DNA from: Haliclona indistincta
Taxonomy: Eukaryota; Porifera; Demospongiae; Haplosclerida; Chalinidae
Assembly: GCA_964017065.1 (NCBI GenBank)
Contig: OZ024786.1
Location: 9,305,047 to 9,369,046, forward strand
Reading direction: 5' to 3'
Length of the DNA stretch: 64,000 nt
Position numbers and translations under genes: made by a program. The notes below the pieces were generated by a model that did not search any database, was not told the origin of the DNA, and saw only the letters and a list, made by a program, of their open reading frames with translations. Shown here piece after piece: positions 1-12,020 of the stretch. Positions within the stretch are counted from its first letter, which is position 1, and each line of letters starts with the position of its first letter.

Positions 1-2
1 CA

Positions 3-110
3 AAGATTGAAGGACCAATTGATACTGGAAGTTCTCCAGATCTCACCTGTGGAACAAGCAATGAGCAACCTCAACGACAACAACAAGTCAGTCCGAGTCA
101 GTTCACTTGA
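3..110 (+). CDS. Possible 3' end of a coding exon cut by the window edge
   Basis: An open frame enters from the left edge at base 3 and runs 35 codons to a TGA at 108-110. The peptide is Gln/Ser/Pro-rich (for example NEQPQRQQQVSPSQFT). The composition looks like a low-complexity protein tail, but no domain is recognisable and it could be chance. It ends 59 bases before the minus-strand ORF that begins at 169. Confidence 0.2.
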   Translation, partial: KIEGPIDTGSSPDLTCGTSNEQPQRQQQVSPSQFT

Positions 111-168
111 ATCAAGAACAACCAAAAGCTAAAAGAATTCCATCAGCACGTACTTATATCTACTCTCA

Positions 169-472
169 TCACCCAATGCAGTTTGAATCATAATAATAAT
201 AATATGACAACGATAGTTCCGACAGGTTCATAATCTCTGACGCTTGAACACAAGTGAAGGCATAGACAAATTGTTCTGACACTATGAATTCGTCATCAAA
301 TGCTGATGAGCAATCACATATTCCGTCTTCAATCTCTTCCACAACAACACTGACAGATCCAGCAGGAATAGCATGTCCATGTGAGAGCTCGCCTTCTACG
401 ACAGCTCCTTTACCTACTGGCAAAGAATCCTGTAATAGGATGACTTTTCCTGTCGGTTTACTTGAATCCATG
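169..472 (-). CDS. Possible last exon of an unrecognised gene
   Basis: A minus-strand frame starts just after a good acceptor (TTTCCTGCAG, read on the minus strand) and continues with ATG GAT TCA AGT. It gives 100 residues with a charged, acidic middle (VVVEEIEDG) and ends at a stop near 169. The acceptor next to the open frame and the non-random amino-acid use are the only support. I do not recognise the family. The plus-strand ORF over the same bases looks like its shadow. Confidence 0.3.
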
Positions 473-526
473 CTGCAGGAAACAGTACGCAGTCAGAACA
501 ATATAAATAAGAATAGCACTATTTGA

Positions 527-3500
527 CACCTTGACAACCTTTGTTACAATGATGACCTGCATTATGAAGAACTTAAAGTAGGTCACAACACATATTTCAT
601 CCCTCACTTATCTGTCAACCAAAGTCTTGTAAAAGTAGCTTATTAACATTATATCTACGGCATGTATCAGAATTTTATAATTATCTCCTCACTGCAGCAA
701 TCTCTCTATTCCGATAAATTCCCTTGTTCTTCTTAATAGGAGCTTCAGCAGGCCTCCAGTAGATCTTAGAAAATGCCGTTGCCCGTCTCTACCAACCCTG
801 CCACTTTCTTAAAGATAATCATCCAATGATCGAGGTGCGCCATAGTGAATGACATGTGATGCCTCGGTTTAGGGGAAGGAGTTGTGATAGGACTAGAGAA
901 TTTGACTGGTCAACATCAGACTGGTTGCTAGAATGAATAGTCCGGCTTGGGGCATTTGATGAAGGGCGACACTGGCTTGGCTCTCCTCTCCTACATTCTA
1001 GTCCTTTAAACCCTCGTGATAGTTGATCAAGTCGCTTATCAAGTTCCTGATTAATTCTGTACTAATTGCATAGTAACATAACGCTAATGACCTTGTGACC
1101 GCCAAGATAGTGAATGACACACAATGAATTCAGTACCGTACTCTTCGATTTTCCTTTCCTTAGACATGAAGTCAGCAGATAGTTGCTTCCACCACTTCAT
1201 TTCATTCTTTCTGACTTGCTTACTATAGCGTTGGAATAGGTAAGTATAAATAAACACAAATTACACAATATTACTACTTGGCAACCTAACCGTTCTCTGT
1301 TACTACTTGGAACTTGGGCCTTTCTTTTCGCGTTGTGGCTCGCTATTTCCTACCTATACATTCATCCAATATTTCTGTTAGTTACACGCTCCTTCCTTTT
1401 TATACTCTCCTGGTAGTATCGATGGACTGCTTCTATATGGCACAACAATTATTACTATGTCAACATTGATAGCACTTACTTCGAACTACATTCTAGATAC
1501 ACTGGTGAATTCTCGCCTGTGATTGTGTCTGAAACGTTATGGTTGTGAAGTGACGGGTATATATGATGGTAAACATAGCACATGGGAGGATTTTTATCCC
1601 CCTTGCAGCTTTCCACGATATCAAGGTTATCGGAATAATTATATCTTTGTAGCTGTGTACTCTTGCCTTGCGGGTTATCGGGAGTTTACCAAGTGGTTTC
1701 ATGGTGGTGTTGTTTACAGCAGTTACAATTCCTCTGCAGCAAACACTGGTAAACTGGGCCACAATCCTGACACCGTTAGCTGCTATTTCAACGAAGAACT
1801 TGCTCTCTTGCTGAAAATCGACCTTGCCATTCCTTCGTCGTTGCATTGAAGCCTTTACTATTTTGAGGTTGAAGGTGTTGAGGGCTTCTTTAGCTACCAC
1901 AGAGTGAATCTGCGTCGGACAACGGAGATACCATGACGAGTCGAACAAGGAATACTCCAGCAGCGTAGACTGAAGATGCGTGACGAGAACTGCTGGATGA
2001 CTGAGCTTACACATGGCAGGTCCCGCCACGTGCTATTTAAGGTCCGATCTGCCCAGCCATTTCATTGGACAACAGCATAGGTGCGAATCCAAGGTGCAAA
2101 GCCAGTTGATCCTCAAGCTGTCGCGTGCCGAATAAATTATTAGGAATTTGGATTTGGGATTTTTAAGTTCACTTCCAAAATTCGTTATTTAGAATTATGA
2201 AATTTGAATTTAAGTCAAAATTCGTTATTTTCATGGTTTCAAAATTTGAGATTTTTAGTTGGCGGAAATATACATGGACCCATCTCATCTACCAATGTTC
2301 TCGTACTCTTCTTCTGCATTCTCTTCCTCTGATTTCAGAACGAGACAACAAAGCTAGAATATTAAAAATAATAGGACATGCCTGCATCATGCTTCCCAAA
2401 GTTCTTTTACACGTAGCACCTGTTAACAAAAACACATAGGGTGAGTACTGTAAATATCTTATTTTGTAATAATTATTATGATTTTTTATTATTAGATTAT
2501 TATTAGATTTTTATCAGCCAATGAACCACTCACAGTAACTTTGCGGATAGAGGAGGCACTAGAAAGAAGGCACCAACTGGTAGTATGTAAATATGTAACA
2601 TGATCGAAAATTAAGATCAACCAATTATTGCTGTCGTAGTACTCCTCAGCATTCCTGGTAGTATTAGCTTGAGTCTTAGTTCGTGGACTTCACCATATGA
2701 ACAAACCCCAAGCGAAGTTTCTGTGGTAGAGAAGAGGGCAGTACTGAGCAACACCATGCAACACGAGGTTAAACTTTTTGTGTCATTCTAACATTTTTAA
2801 TTGGAAAGAGAAACTTTTGTAAATGCCGTAATTTCCGGAATTGCTAGTTAAAGTCAGCTTCACTCTTGTCTACTATCCCAATTTTGGATTTAAAATCGAC
2901 CTGGGTCGTCGCTTTTAGATGGATGTACACTAAAAGTTGAAGATATACTTTGATAATAGTTACTACGCACGGTCAATTACATAGTCAATGCAAGGGTATG
3001 CCTCGAGCAAAGTTCCCAACTCCTGATTATTGAGATAATACTTGCTGTTATTTGCTTAGTTTGACAATCGCAACAGCCAAGATCATGGGCTGCTCGATTA
3101 GCAGTTATCAATTCAAACAAGCAACCATAAGCAACATGAGAATGGTAAATGTAACAACACAAGGACTAACTTCTTCGCACATATTATAAGTGCTGGTACT
3201 TATAAGAAATATAAAGAACTAAACGAGGTTTCTTAGCCAGCGGAGGACCAGACGGAGAACCAATGAGACTTCGTGGATGGTTGAATATATCTTCAAAGTC
3301 TAGGGTTTCAAAATTAATTGTAGTCTCTTTGGTCTTTCGTCTGGTAACAGCCGTCATCACAGTACCAGTCATCCACATGTGGACCCAAGGGTCGAATTGG
3401 AGAACCCAGAGCATGGCGATCACAGGTTGGGCTACAATGCTCCCAAGAGGAGGGATACTCCTTCATAGAAAGAGCTATTAAAGAATAAGTTACTGGCTAG

Positions 3501-4350
3501 TCTCTAGCTCCTTCCAAGGTGTCAATTTCCGCTGTTTGCAGGTGATCACGCTTTCTTGCTCTTCCGCACTGCTGTCTACTGCATGTCTTCGCTTCAGGTT
3601 GCTGCGTTTTATCCAGCCCTAAATAATTATTCAGTGTGTAAGTGATGTTCATTTCACAGTTCTCAAAAATACGCTTGTATAGATGAACAGATGCGACATA
3701 ACCGCCGTTCTCAATGCCACGTTGTACAATAATGAGGAGAATCATATTATTGAGCGGAAGTCCGTGTCATGCGGGCGGGTAACGGGAAACAATGAATTTT
3801 AATTGGAGTGGCCTATACAGGGTCAGTATCAAATTAAAAAGTAACAAAAGGCTCAGGCCATACGTATGTGAGTTAACAAACCGAGATTTTCCTCGAAATG
3901 AGCTACTTCCAGATATTCCACGGCTTTATTGAGCTCGAGAGCTCGATCGAGCTGGTGCTTACACGTACATGAGGTGCATACATTGTATAACCACACCTTC
4001 GATCCCGCTTTAGTAATTGGCTTGTACACAATGCATGCTCGGCCTGAGCTGATTTGTGTTTGGACATGCTTGGGTTCTAACATATTTATAACTTCTATGA
4101 TATTGCCACAAGTTATGATATTGCCAGCGGCATTTAGGCTTTTGATTAAGTTGAGCAGCTGAGTGTGGCTGGCCTTCTCCTAGTAAAAGTTCCCACGACA
4201 GCTGATGTTATTCTTTCTCCATAGGTTAGTTGACATGTAGAAGACAAAATAGTTTGCATCAAAATAGTTTAGTAGAGTAGTCCTTGTTCAATTCAACCAC
4301 GCCCTCTATACTAACAAGAAAGACCTAACTGCAGTCATCAAGGTCAAAAT
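527..4350. other. No confident gene; weak minus-strand ORFs only
   Basis: AT-rich sequence without recognisable domains. Open frames on the minus strand at 1493-2029, 3184-3423, 3497-3745 and 3853-4083 have somewhat protein-like composition. The last contains CTSCTCKHQLDRALELNK. They show no family motif and no clear splice context, so they are not called as genes. They might belong to the same decayed locus as the RecQ fragment just downstream. Confidence 0.3.
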
Positions 4351-4359
4351 TAATTTTGA

Positions 4360-4665
4360 GTCAGCACAGCTGCTGCAGCAGTGAATTTATGGGCAAGCAA
4401 ACCATGTCTTTGACAATACTCCTTAATTTATTGGTTGATATTTCGATACTTAAGATCAGAACCACCATGATAAAGGATTGCCTTTGCTGGTTGACCATCT
4501 CATCCTGCTCATCCAGTTTCCTGGACATACTGTTCGATGTCTTCAGACAGACCCAAGAGAATGACCGATCGAAGATTGGGACAGTCAAGACCCATCCCAA
4601 ATGCTATAGTTGCTATAGCAACACGTAAATGTGAGTCTGGCTCAAGGGAAATATGTCCGGCTACT
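4360..4665 (-). pseudogene. Decayed RecQ-type DNA helicase fragment (motifs V-VI)
   Basis: The minus strand encodes [19 protein letters not shown] followed by [18 protein letters not shown], the motif V to motif VI stretch of RecQ/Bloom-type 3'-5' helicases. In those proteins the next residues are the arginine finger segment, normally RAGRDG. Here both arginine codons of that segment are TGA, so it reads stop-AG-stop-DG. The frame then resumes with QPAKAILYHGGSDLKY and a further TAA. Two CGA-to-TGA changes are what CpG deamination produces. The N-terminal ATPase half is not visible upstream. RecQ-like genes are common passengers of animal and fungal mobile elements, so this may be a transposon remnant rather than a host gene. 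Confidence 0.85.
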
Positions 4666-5180
4666 TTCACGTTATTTAGCGAAAGACGTGAAACTTTGAA
4701 ACGGGAGCGACAGCACATGCAAACATACTCCTGGATAATGAGTTGATCCCTGCTTGGATTTGTTACGTCATTCTTAGATGTGATTGTAGTAAATATTTGC
4801 AACGTGAGCCAATAAACAAATGGAACGTGAATCTGATAACAGTGGTGCGCTTTTTCTGAGTTCTTCGACACTGTTCCCACTTGAAGTCTGGGATCTGAGA
4901 AAGATGAACTTGGCAAAAAATGGGCCATTATTTTCCTTGACTGAGAAAAAATACAAGCTTGTAAACACAATGTGATTGCAAATCTAAATGCCATTATTGT
5001 AACTTGTGTTTACGTGAAAAAAGCTATACTTTCCGTTCTTATGTTACGTGCTGTAGGAAACAGTTTTGATGTTTTCTGTACGATACAGCTACTAACGTAA
5101 AGAAGCACCAAGGGTGCAGTAGCATTTGCTGCAATCAGCATTAACCGTGTGCATGTATATACAGTAGATCCAGCATGAAA

Positions 5181-5237
5181 GTACCATGTACCATGGTACC
5201 ATGGTTACCATGCTAACAGTACCATGGTACCATGGTT
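5181..5237. repeat. Cluster of GTACCATGGTAC palindromes
   Basis: The 12-bp palindrome GTACCATGGTAC and partial copies are packed into 57 bases (GTACCATGTACCATGGTACC, then ACAGTACCATGGTACCATGG). It lies just left of the fold-back element and may be a terminal or target sequence, or simply a palindromic microsatellite. Confidence 0.7.
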
Positions 5238-5319
5238 ACACGCTCCTTCGACAGTACGTCTCGATGGGCTCCTGCATACATACACACCCACAAACGAATT
5301 ACTGAATGTCTCGTGGCTC

Positions 5320-5990
5320 CGCCCACCGAGGCATAATAAAAACAGTCTATGTACTGGTGCTCGTCAAGGGCGTATAGAGAGAAGAGGGCATGCAACACTC
5401 AGACACCGAAAACTGGGTTATTACTAAAAAATAGGTTTGGCACCCACGTGGATGTGACATCATAAGTAAGAGTGAACGCCTACTTTGGCAACAGTGAGCT
5501 AGGTATTTTTGTAGTTCTGCGGTGCTTGCGCGTCACGATGGCTAAGACGCGAGCAGGCCGACTGATAGACGCTTTTGTGTATGATAGTGGCGTACTACCT
5601 GTCACTGTGATTCTGTCGCGATGCAACTTGGCTCTCCTGGAACTCGTCTCAGTCGGCGTCTTTCTCAGTGCTGTTTATTTAAGCGTACATCTGTAGTTTA
5701 AAGCAACGAGTGATAGGCAGTATCTTATGGGCGGAAAGCCGCTGCGATCTTTATGATATTTCACTCGACGATGTGGCATTCAAGCTTAGTACTGTTCGTC
5801 AGTGTCTTTTATGTTTACTCCGCCATTGTGCTATGACGTCGAATTACGTTTATTCTCCGTATATTGCCATACTGGAAACTGCTTTTTTTAGTAACAACCC
5901 AGTTTTCGGTGTTTTCACTGCCGGTATTGGCGTTGCATGCCCTCTTCTCTCTATACGCCCTTGTGCTTGTACATGTACATGAGTTTATCA
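5320..5990. mobile_element. Fold-back/MITE-like element with about 75-bp inverted arms
   Basis: The left arm (about 5363-5434) and right arm (about 5884-5970) are reverse complements. The match is perfect over about 32 bases around GGGCGTATAGAGAGAAGAGG and imperfect over the rest, including the ACCGAAAACTGGGTTATTAC block. The interior shows no transposase; the two plus-strand ORFs inside (5472-5696, 5710-5982) have no domain and are treated as chance. At the left border sits TGGCTCCGCCCACCGAGGC, a motif that recurs elsewhere in the window. A target duplication was not found. Confidence 0.75.
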
Positions 5991-7227
5991 TTCCAAAGAG
6001 CGTACAACTCCCAATAGCGTAATGGTAATATCACAATAAATTTTTGCCGCTTGGCGTGTTGAAAAAACTTGGTTTTTATGAGCCGCATGGCCGCTCGGCG
6101 TTAACGTCGCTAAGATGACTGTATATCGATGGATCCATGTCGAATCTGTGGTATTTACTCGCAGACACTTGAATCTGCTACTAGCAAGAAAGCATAGCAG
6201 TTGTGGCTTATGCGTTGCATCACATGATACAATCGTTGCACCGTGGCGGCACAAATTTATTCTGTTATTCCCGCGTTGTACGCTCCTTGGAATGATAAGT
6301 TCCTAGGTCTGGTGTTGCTATCCTTTGGAATGGAAAAGGTGATTGGTGATTATAATTATCACTTACAACACTGGTACACTTCTTCATTTCGGCAATCTCA
6401 TTCCATTTAACTGCATTTAGTCTTCTCATCAACCCGCTGTTTCTCCTCCTTTCCTCACACTCGCTGCACTCGCTCTCAAGCCAGATTGATATGTTACGGG
6501 TTTGATCATCGCCCATAGGCCTCGAGACCTCTTGTTGAATCGTTGTGACAATTGAAACAAATTTGTCCTGCATTAGAAATAATAAGAGTATACAAATAAT
6601 TATTCTGACACATTCAGATGACATTTGAAACATATTTTTATTGGTACTATTCAATGTTATGCAGGGAACACTGCGCTGGTAAAGAGAGTTGCATTCGTTG
6701 CCAACTTTATTTGTGATCTGGGCAATAATGAGCTTTACACTGACTGGTGGCATATCTAGCACATAAAATTCTTACTTGGCTTTCATTTCTATAGCACTGC
6801 TGTCTTGTTTTCCTCCTCTCTTTCGAAATAGATCATCTTGCACAACTGCATAAAACTGTTGGCCTGAAGCCTTCCAGAAACGTATTAAATGGTAATGGTG
6901 CAGTTGTATGGATGGAAACAACATGACAGAAGCAGCAGGTCCACAGATTGTCTGATTTTCTTTGTTGGTTCCTGTGTACAAGTGAGCATCCGAGTACCAC
7001 ACCCACATCCCATTTGCTTACTTTACTTCCGCTGGCAAAACGGAGCAGTATAAACAGCAAAAGTAAAGATGAATCTGATTATATTTTCTCATTTTAAACT
7101 GATTGTCATTGTGTAAGCACCGCCTATAAGTGTTGCTTGTGTAGCTGTGAAGTAGTGTGCGAGTGATTGATGAGTGCTGTGGCAACTTGGTAGTAACAAT
7201 GGCTGCATTGTCATACACTAGATTTGT
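5991..7227. other. No supported gene
   Basis: Minus-strand ORFs at 6265-6762 and 6772-7008 lack recognisable domains or clear splice sites. Nothing else stands out. Confidence 0.4.
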
Positions 7228-7740
7228 TTGCTCATGGTGTCAATGTACTTTGTTTTTTTTTCCGTATTACCCGAAAAGTATACTTTCCTTTTTTACATGC
7301 ACCTTTCTCCCTTCAATAAAATAGCAAAATGTTTGACGGCAGAATACATTGCTAAGAGCTCACTGTTAAAAGTGCTGTATACCTTCTGTGCCTTGTCCAA
7401 CTTCCGGGAGAAAAAAGCTAGTGGTTTCCATTCACCGTCGAGGAACTGCTCGAGCACACCTCCGATGGCTATTCAGATGCATCTTCAGTAAGGCATGATC
7501 CAGCACTTCAAGACTTGTTTAATAATCATCATGCTGGTGTTGGCAGTGACGCTGGGGTGGACGAGTGAGGCTGCTGAGGTTGAGGCTTCTTTGGTCTCTT
7601 CGAAAGCTGCTTGTAGCGATGCCGTCCACTGGAATGCAATGGAATCTCGTGTTGGAATAAATCTATGATAGAAATTTACCATGCCAAAAAACCTACTCTT
7701 GTCAACTTGTCAAGTTCCAATCAAAGTTTTTATCTCAGGT
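7228..7740 (-). pseudogene. Ty3/Gypsy-type reverse transcriptase C-terminus plus RNase H, decayed
   Basis: Read on the minus strand: the connection segment FFGMVNFYHRFIP of Ty3/Gypsy polymerases, then a tether (AAFEETKEA...LVHPS). After a small insertion of about 35-40 bp and a frameshift near 7465 comes the RNase H start AIGGVLEQFLDGEWKPLAFF, then SRKLDKAQKVYSTFNSELLA. The frame dies at a TAA near 7303. The reverse-transcriptase core, protease, integrase and LTRs are not visible, so this is an internal scrap of a retrotransposon. Only the RNase H beginning is present; the later catalytic positions are lost. Confidence 0.9.
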
Positions 7741-7926
7741 AAACATTACAGAATGATTACATCATCATACATGTGTGAAACATCAGTATAACTGTTCTCA
7801 TCACTGCTCCTCGAATCAGTTTTATATCTATCTGTAGCTTCCTCTGGTTCTCTGGCTAGTTGATACCTCTCTTCATTGCACATTCCTTACTCATTCTCAT
7901 GAAGTCTTTAGCGGCACCCTTACTAG

Positions 7927-8060
7927 CAGGGATGGGTCAAGCATTTTAGTGCTTGTGCTTAAAAGTGCTTTAAGTACTATTTTTCAAGTGCTTGACAGTG
8001 CTTGCAAGCATTTTTATCTGTTAAAGAATTTGTGCTTGTACTTAAGCACAATTTATGACT
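7927..8060. repeat. Possible hAT terminus with subterminal AGTGCTT repeats
   Basis: CAGGGATGGGTCAAG at 7927 resembles hAT-type termini. It is followed by many copies of AGTGCTT/AAGCACTT in both orientations, the kind of subterminal repeats that transposases bind. The hAT BED exon begins 225 bases downstream in the matching orientation. Confidence 0.5.
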
Positions 8061-8284
8061 TTTCAAGCATTAAGCACTTTTTCTGAAGTCAGCAAAACAA
8101 CAATTCTTTCACCTAAACACATCAGCAATGGGTGGCACTTACCTTTCAAGAAAATGTAAAGACTAATGTGTCACATTATGATTTTCTTAGTCAGCTGCTA
8201 CATCAGCTCTTGTAGTGCATATAAAGACTGTGAACTGAATGCAAAAATTGTTAGTCTGTCCACTTTGAGCAAGGCAAATAGGCA

Positions 8285-8612
8285 ATGGCTACATCCAAGA
8301 AGTTACCAAGGATACTTGAACACTACAATCTGCCAGACAGCTTGGATGGAATTTTCAAGGCTAATTGTAAGCACTGTGGCAAGCCAATATCTGGATAACT
8401 TAGTGTTACTACAAACTGGTTGAAGCACATGGTAAGCAAAATATTCTAGTTTCTTTTATTATTAGTCATTTTAAATTCCAAATGTTGTAAAGAAATCACC
8501 ATTCAACAATTTCACTAGAAAAGACATCTGAAAAGTCAACGGGCTGTAGCAGTAAAGAGCAAACTACATTGTGCTGAAGTTAGCAGCACATTCGCGAGCA
8601 GCACATTCCAAT
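8285..8612 (+). pseudogene. hAT transposase N-terminus with BED zinc finger, two exons, decayed
   Basis: ATG at 8285 opens a frame with ILEHYNLPDSLDGIFKANCK then HCGKPISG, a stop (TAA 8397-8399), then VTTNWLKHM. The pattern C-x2-C followed by H-x(n)-H is a BED-type zinc finger of hAT transposases. HM is followed by a canonical donor GTAAGC at about 8431. After an intron of about 85 bp the next exon starts KRHLKSQ, which supplies the second ligand histidine. The in-frame TAA inside the finger and the absence of the RNase H-like core show a dead fragment. The larger ORF over the same bases is a wrong-frame shadow. Confidence 0.75.
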
Positions 8613-9397
8613 AGGTGTGGTTACAAACCGCTACCAATGTGCTGCTAAGAACGGGAATCAGGCTACCAATCTAGCGCGCATTACCAATCTAGGCTACCAA
8701 TCATTACTTTTGCGCAACCAAATGCGCACCAAGTTCTTTCATATTTAGGCCTATACTGTACTGTAGGCAGGAGGCTAAGGTGACCTGAGTTACAGTACTT
8801 GCATACATATTTGAGTAAAGGTTTGCATTGCCCGTGAGGCGCCTAGGGAGAAGACTTATGTACCCTAGAACAACAGGACTAGGTACAAAATGACGGATCA
8901 AAACTCATGAAGACACTGCTGGCAAGGATGAAATGACAATCACAATTGGAAAAAGTGATAACAGGAGCCAGCAAGATAATTAAATAATGCATAAATGAAG
9001 ATACCGTCTTAGTAATGATTTACCAAAGTGAGTAACCAAGTATGTCTATCAAGCAGCTGGATCACAGTATATATCCTATTCTTGTAGAGAAAAAATTATT
9101 TACGGTAACCAGTTAGTTGTTCATAAATTTTAACTGATGTCATGAACTAATGTTGGGCTTGGTAAGTTAACACTCATCGCTGAAATTCAATCTTTGAATT
9201 TCCGGACAATAAAATTAATTGGTAATAATTATTATACCAACTTTCAGGTCAAAAAATTGTGATTGCTATTTGCTAATAATACCAGTAGTAGAAATTATTT
9301 TTGTAGTGTAATATTGTAATTGTAATCTGTGGTACAATTACAATAACTGTCAATTTTAATCTTTATAACAAAGTTTTGAATTGCTACAACTACCAAG
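8613..9397. other. No supported gene
   Basis: AT-rich, with short internal repeats of CTACCAATCTAG around 8660-8700. No coding signal was recognised. Confidence 0.4.
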
Positions 9398-9670
9398 TGT
9401 ATCCACCTTTGTTGCATCTTGTAGAACAGTGTCTTAGCTTCACTATGGTACAATTGGTTTTTCACTAGCTAGTTCACAGGCCCAGCACAAATTCACAAAC
9501 TGTTTTTAACTGTTATTTATGAATCTCATTAACACATTTTGAATTTGTGCTGGCTATGTAAAATCTCCAAGTGTTTAACCTTTATTGCGTCTTGTAGAAC
9601 AGAGTCTTAGCTTCACTATGGTACAATTGGTTTGTCACTAGCTAGTTCACAGGCCCAGCACAAATTCAAT
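9398..9670. repeat. Tandem duplication, period about 171 bp
   Basis: A block of about 90 bases (core CTTAGCTTCACTATGGTACA, ending CAGGCCCAGCACAAATTCA) at about 9398-9491 recurs at about 9573-9669 with a few substitutions. The sequence between ends in an inverted GAATTTGTGCTGG. No coding content. Confidence 0.8.
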
Positions 9671-10294
9671 GATTACCCAATCAATTTCTAACTACTATTA
9701 CCAACAGTTCATGACTTGAGGTAATTAAAATTCCATTATTGGGGCGAGCCCCACATTGATTGGCACAATGGCCCACGCGGCGGGGAATGTATCTATCAAT
9801 CTGTCACGGGGTAGCGTTTGTCGTTTTCAATGTTCCCGATAACTAGGAAAACGCCCTTTTCAGTATCTCCCTTAAGAATATAGCTCTCAATGTTGCATGG
9901 CTGCATTATAGGTAAAATGATTATGCATGCATGTATTTTATAGTAAATTGTACCTCAGCCTTTTTTAACTGTGTCACGCACGAATCTTTTTGTAAAAGTA
10001 CTTCCACTGCAGGATATTGCACCAGTAATAGCACATGCTCTTCATTCGACTTACTCATCAGATTTCCTGTTTAGAATAGGAAAGTCAGCGATCCACCAGT
10101 TTTTTCTGCTCATGGAGACTAATCCAATCTCTTCTGTTTTACATATGAATGCGTTTCCACTAAAAGTGGGCATTAACACATCTTTTGGTAGTGAATTCTC
10201 ATCTGTCAATAAAAACAACAACTTTGTTGCTAAAATAAACTGTGGTTTTATCTAACCAAATGGTTGTTGAAAATTTATAGATTCGTCAATATGC
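9671..10294. other. No supported gene
   Basis: A plus-strand ORF at 9971-10255 (94 residues) has no recognisable domain and no clear start context. Nothing else is evident. Confidence 0.3.
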
Positions 10295-10533
10295 AGGCAC
10301 TCTAGGCACTCTCTTTATGCACTCTAGGCACTCTCGTTAGGCACTCTAGGCACTCTCGTTAGGCACTCTGGTTATGCACTCTAGGCACTCTCGTTATGCA
10401 CTCTAGGCACTCTCGTTAGGCACTCTAGGCACTCTGGTTATGCACTCTAGGCACTCTCGTTATGCACTCTAGGCACTCTCGTTAGGCACTCTAGGCTCTC
10501 TCGTTAGGCACTCTATTAAGGCACTCTATATGA
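10295..10533. repeat. Minisatellite, about 22-bp unit
   Basis: About ten imperfect copies of TAGGCACTCTAGGCACTCTC followed by GT. Each unit holds the doublet GGCACTCT and a TAGG/TATG variant position. Confidence 0.95.
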
Positions 10534-10540
10534 CTATTCT

Positions 10541-10660
10541 AATAATATTCTAATAATTATTATTGTTATTGTTAACAACAATAACAATATAGTATAGTAT
10601 ATAATAGTTACTACTATACTAATACTAATAGTATATTATAATAACGATATGACTATGTAA
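10541..10660. repeat. AT-rich inverted repeat, left partner of 14279-14317
   Basis: Contains local palindromes (TTGTTATTGTTAACAACAAT) and a 39-base segment at 10621-10659 whose exact reverse complement lies at 14279-14317. Immediately to the right is ACGGACCCGCTTTATAGACC, a sequence also found near 59,577. Confidence 0.85.
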
Positions 10661-10841
10661 GAAAATACGGACCCGCTTTATAGACCAAAGTCAAAATCGA
10701 ATCGCACTATGTACCGAGAAGCCCCAACAAGACTTCAAACAACAAGCCAGGTCAGTTCGCAGCGCGAGCAATAGTTTCAATCTGCCTGCTATCGATGACG
10801 TAATAAATTGTAAAAGTTTGCTGATGATGCAAAAATAGTAG

Positions 10842-11252
10842 ATGATGGCTAGAGGCCGCGAAGTGATTCGCGGCAAGCTCTGGACTCCCGACAAGAAGCA
10901 GCGTGCTGAGGTAGTAGTGTACTGTGCTACTTATGACAGCAAGACTCCTAGACAGATAGAGATATATGAGGAGTGTTACAAGAACTATCAAAAGCCAAAA
11001 AAAGTGATCCTTTTAACTACCATAAAAGAACATGGGCTTCAAGAAGGACTTCCTCTGGCATTCTACAGCTCTTCACCTGCTCAGAACTCGCCCCGCAACT
11101 CTTACCTCTCCTCCTCACCCTCCTCTCTCTCACTGTCTAACCCATCTGTACAGTCTTTATTTCCATTCCATATTCACCTCAAGTCGGGTGGTACACTTGA
11201 TTTCTATAAAAAAGTCAAAAGGTTAGGCTCCCCAGGGTTACAACATAAATAG
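10842..11252 (+). CDS. ORF of 136 residues, possible first exon of unknown function
   Basis: Starts MMARGREVIRGKLWTPDKKQ and continues with a charged segment rich in Lys/Glu/Tyr (IEIYEECYKNYQ), then a Ser/Pro-rich tail that looks less constrained. The first 60 codons may be a real exon ending near the AAAAAAGTGATCC stretch. No domain is recognised. It lies inside the 10.6-14.3 kb inverted-repeat interval, so it may be an element-borne gene. Confidence 0.35.
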   Translation: MMARGREVIRGKLWTPDKKQRAEVVVYCATYDSKTPRQIEIYEECYKNYQKPKKVILLTTIKEHGLQEGLPLAFYSSSPAQNSPRNSYLSSSPSSLSLSNPSVQSLFPFHIHLKSGGTLDFYKKVKRLGSPGLQHK

Positions 11253-11848
11253 TCGAGCTATAGTAACCGTGGATCATCGCCTTACAGCAAAACACACCTC
11301 TAACATATTTATTGTAGTGAATAAAACTTCCTTGATGCTAGTGGGTTCCTAATAATGTGACATCAACTTTGCTGATTTAGAAATGCTGCAAATGCAACGT
11401 AAGGCGTTGTTAGCGCCACGCCCTCGCACCACGCGGTGTCTTCACACTTCACAAGTCTATGAACTGTGACAACCCATCTGAGAGTGAGTTTATATGTGTC
11501 AGAGGAAGGGCTATTGCAGAGACTTTATTGTAGAGCAGCCGTTGTTGTACTAGAGTTGTACTACTTAGATGCATAGATGAAACAATCTTTAAACCACTTC
11601 ATAGGTCTCCTCTCGTCTCCCAACTGTGCCGATCAAGCCTCTGCTCCTTACACCAGAGTGACCAAGGTGGCATTGAGAGTGGTCAAAGAGATACACAAGT
11701 AGTCCAGAGGACCAGAGACAATGGATGAAGCGACTAGGATTGTTACTAATGTTTCCCTACTCTCCGATCCCTGATGAACCATCATGTAACCCCATCAATG
11801 ATGCCTTGAGGAATAGGCTCCATCTTAAAGATTATAAAGCAGATTCAG

Positions 11849-12020
11849 TTGACAATTGCTCTTGTTGATGCCTTGTTTTGTTAATGGGAAGTCTGTCATG
11901 AGTTTAGGGTTAGGGTTTAGTCTGTTGTGGGTTTAGGGTTAGGGTTAAGTGTCCTTTGTTGCTGTTTCTGTTGTAGACTAGGCTAGTTTTTTTTCTAAAG
12001 CTATAGCCGAAGTGGAGTTC
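11849..12020. repeat. Duplicated 172-bp segment with telomere-like TTAGGG tracts (copy 1)
   Basis: Near-identical to 14843-15013. Both contain GTTTAGGGTTAGGGTTTAG and a second GGGTTTAGGGTTAGGGTTAA tract, and both end in GCCGAAGTGGAGTTC. The same strand and low divergence indicate a recent duplication. Flanking 11,253-11,848 and 12,021-12,500 hold no supported gene. Confidence 0.9.

Noticed and set aside
1493..2029. A 178-residue minus-strand ORF and its plus-strand counterpart
   Set aside because: Both strands are open over the same stretch. Neither has a recognisable domain or splice context, so neither can be supported.
5472..5982. Two plus-strand ORFs inside the fold-back element
   Set aside because: The second extends into the inverted arm, and neither shows a domain or consistent codon use.
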